This document shows, piece after piece, positions 57,715-64,000 of a DNA stretch of 64,000 bases (positions are counted from its first letter, which is position 1; each line of letters starts with the position of its first letter). The DNA comes from DASQPR01 sp963797605 (lineage in GTDB: Bacteria > Actinomycetota > Actinomycetes > Mycobacteriales > Micromonosporaceae), in assembly GCA_963797605.1 (NCBI GenBank), contig CAWCPX010000005.1, forward strand, positions 992,001 through 1,056,000, given 5' to 3'. The position numbers and the translations under genes are program-made. The notes under the pieces were generated by a model that saw only the letters and a program-made list of their open reading frames with translations, was not told where the DNA came from and searched no databases.

Positions 57715-58998
57715 TTACGCGGAACGGTACCGCGGGAAGGCGGCCGCTCCGGCGTAGCGCGCCGCGTCGCCGAGTTCCTCCTCGATGCGCAGCAGCTGGT
57801 TGTATTTCGCGACCCGGTCCGTACGCGCCGGGGCGCCCGACTTGATCTGGCCACATCCGGCCGCGACCGCGAGGTCGGCGATCGTCGTGTCCTCGGTCTC
57901 GCCCGAGCGGTGGCTCATCATCGTGCGGAGACCGGCGCGGTGGGCGAGGTCCATCGCGTCGAACGTCTCGGTGAGCGAGCCGATCTGGTTGACCTTGATG
58001 AGCACGGCGTTGGCGGCCTGCTCCTTGATGCCACGGGCGATCCGGGTCGGGTTGGTCACGAACAGGTCGTCGCCGACGATCTGGATGCGGTCGCCGAGCG
58101 CGGCCGTCATGGCGGACCAACCGGCCCAGTCTTCCTCGTTGAGCGGGTCCTCGATGGACACGATCGGGTAGGAGTCGACGAGACCGGTGTAGTACTTGAT
58201 CATCTCGTCGGACGACTTCGAGCCGCCCTCGAACGTGTACGCGCCGTCCTTGTAGAACTCCGTGGCCGCCACGTCGAGCGCGAGCACGATGTCGGAGCCG
58301 AGTGTGAAGCCGGCGTTGGCGATGGCCTCGCTGATCAGGTCGAGCGCGGCTGCGTTGGCCGGCAGGCTCGGCGCGAAGCCGCCCTCGTCGCCGAGACCGG
58401 TCGAGTAGCCCTTCTTCTTCAGCACCGACTTGAGCGCGTGGTAGGTCTCGGACCCCCAGCGCAGCGCCTCGCGGAACGTCGGCGCGCCGATCGGGGCGAT
58501 CATGAACTCCTGAATGTCCACGTTGGAGTCAGCGTGGGCACCACCGTTCATGATGTTGAGCATCGGCACCGGCAGCAGGTGCGCGTTGGGACCACCGAGG
58601 TAGCGGTAGAGGCTGAGCTCGGCCGAACTCGCGGCGGCCTTCGCGACGGCGAGCGAGACGCCGAGGATCGCGTTGGCACCGAGGCTCGACTTCTCCGGCG
58701 TGCCGTCGATGTCAAGCATCTTCTGGTCGACAGCGCGCTGGTCGCTGGCCTCGTAACCGATGATCTCCGGGAGGATGCGCTCCTCGATGTTGTCGACGGC
58801 CTGCTCGACGCCCTTGCCGCTGTAACGCTTCGAGTCGCCGTCGCGGAGTTCGTTCGCCTCGAACGCGCCGGTTGACGCGCCGGACGGGACGGCCGCGCGG
58901 GCGGTCGTGCCGTCGTCCAGGCCGATCTCCACCTCGACGGTCGGGTTGCCGCGCGAGTCCAAGATTTCCCGGGCGACGATTGCTTCGATGGTGGCCAC
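57715..58998 (-). CDS. eno: Enolase
   Basis: A 427-residue, full-length enolase: AIVAREILDSRGNPTVEVE at the start, PVPMLNIMNGGAHADSNVD, GLGDEGGFAPSL, metal-binding LALDVAATEF and SIEDPLNEEDW, and LIKVNQIGSLTET with MMSHRSGETED near the end. Catalyses 2-phosphoglycerate to phosphoenolpyruvate in glycolysis. Likely cotranscribed with ftsB (23-bp gap). Confidence 0.97.
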   Translation of the reverse strand: MATIEAIVAREILDSRGNPTVEVEIGLDDGTTARAAVPSGASTGAFEANELRDGDSKRYSGKGVEQAVDNIEERILPEIIGYEASDQRAVDQKMLDIDGTPEKSSLGANAILGVSLAVAKAAASSAELSLYRYLGGPNAHLLPVPMLNIMNGGAHADSNVDIQEFMIAPIGAPTFREALRWGSETYHALKSVLKKKGYSTGLGDEGGFAPSLPANAAALDLISEAIANAGFTLGSDIVLALDVAATEFYKDGAYTFEGGSKSSDEMIKYYTGLVDSYPIVSIEDPLNEEDWAGWSAMTAALGDRIQIVGDDLFVTNPTRIARGIKEQAANAVLIKVNQIGSLTETFDAMDLAHRAGLRTMMSHRSGETEDTTIADLAVAAGCGQIKSGAPARTDRVAKYNQLLRIEEELGDAARYAGAAAFPRYRSA

Positions 58999-59190
58999 TG
59001 TTGGTCCGCTCCTTGAATCGGAAAGCTTTGACGCATGACTCGTCGCGGCGATGCGACCCGGCGAGCCTATCGAGCGGGGGGTTACCGCGCGTCACCGACT
59101 CCACCCATGTCGACCTGATCTATCGGACATAAAATCCCAAACGAGACAATGAAGTTGCGGGTACGCGCAGGTGAGCGGCAGATTGGCGAC

Positions 59191-59850
59191 ATGCTGAGAC
59201 TCGGGCGCGTCGTGGCAGCCGTCGGCCTGCTCGCGATGGTCGCCGGGTGCAACACCGCCGCCGACGCCGGCCGCTCCTTCGGCAGCGACGAACTCCTCAA
59301 CGAGGTCGCGAGCCGCCTCTCGAGCGCGCAGTCGGTCTCCTACACCGCGACATTCTCCGTCGGCGGCACGACGACGGCCTCGATCGCGCACCGGGCCGAT
59401 CCGGAACAGACCGTCTACCACTACCCCGGCGGTCTGCTGCTGCTGACACCGACCACCTCGACGGTGTGCCGGATCGCGAAATCGACCAGCTGCCAGACCA
59501 CGAGCGCGGCCGCGCGGGCGAACCCTCAGGCGGCGAAGCCCGACCTCGCGATGCAGCAGGTCGGGTTCGTCCGGCCGGAGACCATCGTCTCACTGCTCAC
59601 GCAGACGTCACTCGACCCGGACGCGCTCATCTCCGAAGGCGACCGCACCGTCGGCGGCACGAACGCCACCTGCGTCACGATCACCGGCGTGGCCGCACCG
59701 TTCACGGCCTGTGTGACGACGGACGGACTGCTCGGCTCGTTCGCCGGCACCGTCGGCACGAAGTACGTCGACATCTCGCTCGACCACTTCCTGCTTTCGG
59801 TCACTCCGGAGGCGTTCGCGCTGCCCAGCGGTGCCTCGACCGACAGTTGA
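59191..59850 (+). CDS. Lipoprotein related in plan to the 55.6-kb lipoprotein
   Basis: ATG 59191 gives 219 residues beginning LRLGRVVAAVGLLAMVAGC, a clear lipobox; an in-frame ATG at 59149 is possible but leaves a poor signal. The mature protein has SYTATFSVGG-TTASIAHR, Cys pairs and a NATCVTITGVAAPFTACV segment echoing the other lipoprotein's STCVDVSNVS. Perhaps a LolA/LppX-like binding protein. Convergent with the DUF885 gene. Confidence 0.72.
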   Translation: MLRLGRVVAAVGLLAMVAGCNTAADAGRSFGSDELLNEVASRLSSAQSVSYTATFSVGGTTTASIAHRADPEQTVYHYPGGLLLLTPTTSTVCRIAKSTSCQTTSAAARANPQAAKPDLAMQQVGFVRPETIVSLLTQTSLDPDALISEGDRTVGGTNATCVTITGVAAPFTACVTTDGLLGSFAGTVGTKYVDISLDHFLLSVTPEAFALPSGASTDS

Positions 59851-59867
59851 CCCGAGGGCCGCGCGGA

Positions 59868-61490
59868 CTACGACGTGGCCAGCAGCGTCCGCAGGTGCCG
59901 CGGCGGGGGCGACCCGTACGCGAGCATCCGATCGTGCCATTCGAGCACCGATACGCCACTCGGGCGCGCCGCCGCGATCGCGCTGACCTCCGTGTACCCG
60001 ACGAAATAGGTCGAGAGCTGGGTCGAGGACAGCAACGCGCGGCGCCACTTGCCGGCCGCTTCGCCCTCCTCCTGGAAGCCGCGATCGAGCATCAACGCCA
60101 TCGCCTCGGTCTCGGAGATGTCGTCGCAGTGCACCGCCTGATCGAGGATCGCGTTCAACGTCATCCGCAGCTGCATCTTGAGCTGCGCGAGCCGGACCGG
60201 CAGCCCGCCGTAGCCCGCGTCCGCCATGATCTCCTCCGCGTAACACGCCCAGCCCTCGACGAACGGACCGGAGAAGCCGAGCGCACGGGTACGCGTCGAG
60301 CCGCGGTAACGACGGGAGTGCGCGAGCTGCAGAAAGTGGCCCGGCATCGCTTCGTGGACGGTCAGGTTACGGACGGCGTCCTCGTTGTACTCGCGGTAGA
60401 ACGACGCGACCCGGCTCTCGGACCAGTCGGCGGGGGTCGGTGCGATGCAGAAAAACGTCGGGACGTCGGCGACTTCGAGCGCGCCGGGCGGTTCGCAGTA
60501 CGCGATGGCCACGCCGCGTGCGTACTCCGGCATCTCCCGCACGTCGCACTGATCACCGACGAGTGACACCAGCTGGTGGTCTCCGACGAAAGCCGTGGTC
60601 TCGGCGAAGCACTGGCGCGCGAGGCCCACGATCGTGTCGTTGTCCGGCCGGGTCTCGGCCATCTTCTGGAAGGCGCGGCGCACCGTCTCGTCGTTTTCGA
60701 GCCCGCCCACGTACGCCGCGGCCGCTTCGCGCAGTTGGTCCGTGATGAGCAGGACCCGGTCCTGAGCCGCCTCGAACACCTGTGACGCCGACATCTCGGT
60801 GTCGAGCGTGTGCCAGAGCCGTGCCTCCCAGAGCCGCCGACCGAGTCGCGGGTCCCGGCTGAACCGGTCGGCGCCGCCCAACTCGCGGAACCACGCGCTG
60901 GCCTCGTCGAGCGATGCTGCCGCCTCCTCCAGAAGCGGCGTGACCTCGGCCGCCATCGACGGCACCGAGGCGAGCATCGTCGGCACCTCGCCCCGGATCA
61001 GCGCGGCGGTGCCGGCGAACTGGCCGGCGGCCGTCTCGACGTGCACCTGCGGGCAGTCAACGAGGGTCGCGCGGGCGGTGGCCATCGCGTCGGGCACGGC
61101 GGCGAGCCGGTGCTTCAGATGCACCAGGCGTTCCTCGATCGAGCCGGTCGGGCGGTCGATCAGCGCGTGCAGCAGGGCGCCCGGGTTGTGCCGGAGCGGG
61201 TTCCACTCGTGCTCGCGCACCTCGGTCAGCTCGAAGAGGCCGCGGTCGACGAAAGCCGTGAGGATCGCGAGATCGACCTGCTCAGCGACGTCGAGACCGT
61301 CGTCGTCGACCTGGGCGAGTGCGTCGGACGCGTCGTGCAGCAGCGCGACCTGCGCCTCGATGCCGGCCGGTGACAGGTCGGACAGGCGGTCGTCGGCACG
61401 GTGGTCACCGGCGAACATCGCGGTGGTGGGGTTCGCGTCGAGGATGGAGTCGATGACGCGTTCCGCGAGCGGAGCGAACTCAGACGGCAT
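59868..61490 (-). CDS. DUF885 family putative metallopeptidase
   Basis: ATG 61490 gives 540 residues. The DUF885 core is visible: FYREYNEDAVRNLTVHEAMP with the His-Glu/His pattern HEAMPGHFLQLAHSRRY, then EGWACYAEEIMADAGYG, and LSTYFVGYTEV near the end. The HE-x-GH motif and downstream Glu resemble zinc-peptidase sites, so a cytosolic peptidase is inferred; no signal peptide is present. Confidence 0.88.
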   Translation of the reverse strand: MPSEFAPLAERVIDSILDANPTTAMFAGDHRADDRLSDLSPAGIEAQVALLHDASDALAQVDDDGLDVAEQVDLAILTAFVDRGLFELTEVREHEWNPLRHNPGALLHALIDRPTGSIEERLVHLKHRLAAVPDAMATARATLVDCPQVHVETAAGQFAGTAALIRGEVPTMLASVPSMAAEVTPLLEEAAASLDEASAWFRELGGADRFSRDPRLGRRLWEARLWHTLDTEMSASQVFEAAQDRVLLITDQLREAAAAYVGGLENDETVRRAFQKMAETRPDNDTIVGLARQCFAETTAFVGDHQLVSLVGDQCDVREMPEYARGVAIAYCEPPGALEVADVPTFFCIAPTPADWSESRVASFYREYNEDAVRNLTVHEAMPGHFLQLAHSRRYRGSTRTRALGFSGPFVEGWACYAEEIMADAGYGGLPVRLAQLKMQLRMTLNAILDQAVHCDDISETEAMALMLDRGFQEEGEAAGKWRRALLSSTQLSTYFVGYTEVSAIAAARPSGVSVLEWHDRMLAYGSPPPRHLRTLLATS

Positions 61491-61557
61491 GGAGATCAAC
61501 CTACCGCGCGGGTACGCGTCCCCGGCAGACTTCATGACCGGACACTGTTTGGCCGAT

Positions 61558-61635
61558 CAAGATTCGCGGATCTTGCGACATACGGGCCCTCCCGCGAGTT
61601 GAAAGCCCCGTAACGCGCAAGATCCGCGGATCTTG
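61558..61635. repeat. REPIN-like palindromic element, copy 4
   Basis: Boxes CAAGATTCGCGGATCTTG (61558-61575) and CAAGATCCGCGGATCTTG (61618-61635), exactly 60 bp apart as in copy 2, with ATACGGGCCCTCCCGCGAG and CCCCGTAACGCG between. Lies between the mazG stop and the DUF885 start, both minus-strand genes. Confidence 0.85.
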
Positions 61636-61687
61636 GTGGGATGTGTCGCCCGCGACGCGGCAGCCAGGCGACTCGGGCCCGCGAAAT

Positions 61688-62719
61688 CTAACGGGTCTCC
61701 GACTGGCGGAAATCGGCGATCCTGGCGAGCGCGACCCGGCGCAATTCCGCTTCGGCGTCGAGACCCGCGGCGGATGCCTCCGCGACGATCGCCCACAGCC
61801 GGTCGCCGATGTCGGCCCCGAGGCGCTCCGGCGGCACGGTGGACGGTGGCACAGCAGCGGCGTGAGTGGTGGCGTCGGCGTTACCCGTACCCATGTGGGA
61901 CCTTGATTGGATCTTGGCGGCTAACGACAGCGCCGGCTGCGACAACGCGATGCTGTCCATGGCCGAGGTGCCCGCCTTTTCCGCGCGCTTGATCTCCTCC
62001 CACTGGGCGGTGATCTCCTCGACAGTCTCGGCGGTCGAGTCGCCGAACACGTGCGGGTTGCGGCGGACCATCTTCGCGACCAGGCCACCGGCGACGTCGT
62101 CGATCGACCAGGCCTCGCCGTCGGGCAGGTCTTCGGCGAGCCGGGCGTGCAGCACCACCTGGAGCAGCAGGTCACCGAGTTCTTCGCGGAGCGAGTCGAA
62201 GTCGCCGGCATCGATCGCGTCGACAGCCTCGTACGCCTCTTCGAGCATGTATTTCGCGAGGCTGGCGTGGGTTTGCTGCCGTTTCCACGGGTCCCCGCCG
62301 GGCGACGAGAGCTGGTCCATCACCGTCACGGCGTCCAGGAGCCGGGCACCGGGCGGGTCCCACGAGGCGTACATCAGCTCGAGCTCGGCCAGATGCGGCG
62401 CCCGGGCCAGCCGGAGACCGAGTTGCCGGGCCAGATGCTCGTCACCGGTCGGGCCGGCGAGCCAGACGGCGGTGCCGTGGGCGGCGGCCGCGGCCAGCAG
62501 GTCCTCGACGCCGTCATCCGTGACCGTCACGCTGACACCGGTGGTGGCGAGCGCGTCGGACTGCCCGCTTCGCGAGGCCGCGAACACGCCGTGCGCGCGG
62601 ACGAGATCCCACGCCTCCGCCGTCAGCAGACCGGCGGGCAGCCGTGGCGACGTGACCAGCAGGACGATCCGGCCCGCGACGCCGGGCACCTCAGCGGCAT
62701 CAGGCGTGCGCGGCGTCAT
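61688..62719 (-). CDS. mazG: Nucleoside triphosphate pyrophosphohydrolase MazG
   Basis: A 343-residue protein with an N-terminal ~110-residue methylase-like extension (IVLLVTSPRLPAGLL, VWLAGPTGDEH) common in actinobacterial MazG. The catalytic domain shows DPWKRQQTHASLAKYMLEEA followed by EAVDAIDAGDFDSLREELGD, the EExxE...E-D metal site, and RRNPHVFGDST. It hydrolyses dNTPs/NTPs to NMP and pyrophosphate, cleaning damaged nucleotides. Gene order mfd-lipoprotein-mazG is conserved. Confidence 0.92.
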   Translation of the reverse strand: MTPRTPDAAEVPGVAGRIVLLVTSPRLPAGLLTAEAWDLVRAHGVFAASRSGQSDALATTGVSVTVTDDGVEDLLAAAAAHGTAVWLAGPTGDEHLARQLGLRLARAPHLAELELMYASWDPPGARLLDAVTVMDQLSSPGGDPWKRQQTHASLAKYMLEEAYEAVDAIDAGDFDSLREELGDLLLQVVLHARLAEDLPDGEAWSIDDVAGGLVAKMVRRNPHVFGDSTAETVEEITAQWEEIKRAEKAGTSAMDSIALSQPALSLAAKIQSRSHMGTGNADATTHAAAVPPSTVPPERLGADIGDRLWAIVAEASAAGLDAEAELRRVALARIADFRQSETR

Positions 62720-62725
62720 GGCAGG

Positions 62726-63505
62726 TCAGCTGGAAGCGGGCGCCGGCACGTCGATCACGGCCGGGGTCGCGAGCGCCGGGCCGAGGTCCAGCACGACCGC
62801 GTTGAACACGTGCTGGCCACTCGAGTCGCCAAGCTGCTCGATCGGGTACTGGAAGCCGGCACACGGCGCCGCCGCGCAGACCTGCGCGTAGCGCGGGCTG
62901 ATCTCGACGTTGTCGTTGGCCTCGGACTTCGCGAGTGCCTGGCCGAGGCCGAAGCTGGCGGTGAAGTCGGGCACGGCCGAGATGTTGGTCTTGAACGCGG
63001 CGAAGCCGTCGGCCGTCGCGAGGCCACCGGCGATCGCGCGCTGGAAGATCGGCTGCAGTTGCGCGTCGGTCGGGGTCACCGGGGTGGCCTTCGCGACCAA
63101 CGCCGCTGTCCACGCCGACGCCTTCGCCTCGGTCTGCACGAGCAGGTTCGACTGCGGGAGTGGCGCCTTGCCCGGGATGCTGTACTTCGTCACCAGCGCG
63201 CTCAGGGCCTCCGCGGTCGGCGCCGGCAGCGTGATGTTGTTCTCGTCGGCGTAGTGCTGCAGCACCTGCGTGTAGACAAGGTCGGTGACGAGGACCCGCT
63301 GCGCGTCGGAGCGGCTGTTGAGCGTCGCCAGGTTGACGTCGGAGACACCGGTCGCGACCTGGGCGTCGGTGAACCGGGTGCTGCCGACGAACGCGGCGCT
63401 GCCAGCGTCGGACCGGCAGGCGCTGAGGACCCCGACGGCCAGTGCGCCCATCGCGACGACGGCGGCGATTCGGCGGCTTCCCGCTCGCAGACCACGCTCG
63501 GTCAC
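62726..63505 (-). CDS. SurA-N-like lipoprotein upstream of mazG
   Basis: A 259-residue exported lipoprotein (VVAMGALAVGVLSAC lipobox). The N-terminal region TRFTDAQVATGVSDVNLATL then VLVTDLVYTQVLQHYADENN resembles the SurA/PrsA chaperone N-domain, and the C-terminus has VCAAAPCAGFQYPIEQLGDS. A parvulin domain is not evident. It may help fold exported proteins. Six bases before mazG on the same strand. Confidence 0.8.
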   Translation of the reverse strand: MTERGLRAGSRRIAAVVAMGALAVGVLSACRSDAGSAAFVGSTRFTDAQVATGVSDVNLATLNSRSDAQRVLVTDLVYTQVLQHYADENNITLPAPTAEALSALVTKYSIPGKAPLPQSNLLVQTEAKASAWTAALVAKATPVTPTDAQLQPIFQRAIAGGLATADGFAAFKTNISAVPDFTASFGLGQALAKSEANDNVEISPRYAQVCAAAPCAGFQYPIEQLGDSSGQHVFNAVVLDLGPALATPAVIDVPAPASS

Positions 63506-63620
63506 GTCAGATCCCCTCTACCGTCATTCCCTCGAACACACAAGATGCGCGGCCACTCTCTCATGGGGTGCCCGATCGGGCCGAAGCCGGGTCCCTCGGC
63601 TGTGGTGATCACGCACTGGA

Positions 63621-64000
63621 TCATGAAGCCGCCGCCGGCGGATCGCCGAGGATCGTCTGCAGGAACTCGCCACACCAGGCAAGCATGTCGGCATCGCGGA
63701 CGACCTCGCCGCCGACCTTGCGCGTCATCGGCCGTGGCAACGACACCTGGTCGATGGCCGGTTTATAGACCGCCTCCGGGTAGAAGCGCTTGAGCCGGAG
63801 CTGCTTCGAGTCGGGTAGCACCATCGGGCCGAACCGCAGGTGCTTGCCCTGCAGCGAGACGTCGTTCAACCCGTACGCGCGGGCGAGCAGCCGGAACCGG
63901 GCGACCGCGATCAGGTTGACGACCTCCGGCGGCGGGTTGCCGTAACGGTCGGTCATCTCCAGCACGACCTCGTCGAGGGCCGCGGCGTCACGGATCTCGG
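63621..64000 (-). CDS. mfd: Transcription-repair coupling factor Mfd, C-terminal end (partial)
   Basis: The frame is open to the right edge, so the gene continues outside the window. The visible ~126 residues match the C-terminal domain 7 of Mfd: LEMTDRYGNPPPEVVNLIAV, LLARAYGLNDVSLQGKHLRF, then RFYPEAVYKP. Mfd displaces stalled RNA polymerase and recruits UvrA for repair. Confidence 0.92.
   Translation of the reverse strand, partial: EIRDAAALDEVVLEMTDRYGNPPPEVVNLIAVARFRLLARAYGLNDVSLQGKHLRFGPMVLPDSKQLRLKRFYPEAVYKPAIDQVSLPRPMTRKVGGEVVRDADMLAWCGEFLQTILGDPPAAAS

Overview
The window is high-GC actinobacterial DNA. Evidence: mycothiol S-conjugate amidase (mca) facing a DUF4307 gene, a split-pyridoxamine-oxidase-fold F420/FMN-type protein, an Rv2747-type argA, a CGNR regulator, a SCO7613-like giant membrane protein, the mfd-lipoprotein-mazG ... 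eno-ftsB-DUF501 ... ppx block, and many GTG/TTG starts with GTGA/ATGA gene overlaps. Gene content resembles filamentous actinomycetes (Micromonosporaceae or Cryptosporangium-like), but the genus cannot be fixed from sequence alone. Most of it is chromosomal backbone.

Layout. 0-6 kb: start of a probable CoA-transferase subunit, a membrane protein, two secreted acid-type peptidases (S53 and G1/A4) in tandem, a secreted DUF4352-like protein and an LpqI-like GH3 lipoprotein. 5.8-8.2 kb: a small accessory island with an AbiE-type toxin-antitoxin pair, whose antitoxin carries an unusual N-terminal RAMA/DUF4357-like fusion, plus a decayed HigA-like relic. 8.2-16 kb: acyl-CoA dehydrogenase, UDP-glucose dehydrogenase and a ~1650-residue zinc-ribbon/polytopic membrane protein. 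16-26 kb: sugar-type ABC ATPase, purE/purK, YyaL-like thioredoxin-domain protein, PPOX protein, membrane GGDEF-EAL protein, mca. 26-34 kb: DUF4307, greA, zinc-ribbon membrane protein, ilvA, amidase, metB, HIT, msrA, Fic. 34-44 kb: second GH3 lipoprotein, HtrA-like protease, cystathionine beta-synthase, two SGNH hydrolases, an alpha/beta hydrolase, a chimeric response-regulator remnant, CGNR regulator. 44-53.5 kb: Bax-inhibitor-like protein, galE, tRNA-Leu(UAA), NDH-2, a MoxR/DUF58/DUF4129 operon, uracil-DNA glycosylase. 53.7-64 kb: ppx, argA, lipoproteins, DUF501, ftsB, eno, DUF885 peptidase, mazG, SurA-like lipoprotein and the 3' end of mfd.

Non-coding structure is the most distinctive part. 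(1) Four copies (35.5, 37.4, 42.2, 61.6 kb) of a 74-80 bp REPIN-like element: two palindromic CAAGATCCGCGGATCTTG boxes 60-62 bp apart flanking a TACGGGGCC hairpin, all intergenic. (2) A 65-bp direct repeat, in two clusters (48.1 and 54.7-54.9 kb) plus a partial unit, that sits exactly on stop/start junctions. (3) A 157-nt stretch made only of G and C abutting the stop codon of the chimeric regulator. (4) A 146-bp element with 29-bp imperfect terminal inverted repeats at 4.3-4.5 kb.

At least six genes (the SCO7613-like gene, ABC ATPase, purE, zinc-ribbon protein, HtrA-like protease, cystathionine beta-synthase) are broken by small frameshifts while all pieces keep family motifs. Since several are housekeeping genes, uncorrected sequencing indels are the likeliest cause; those genes are annotated across the breaks.
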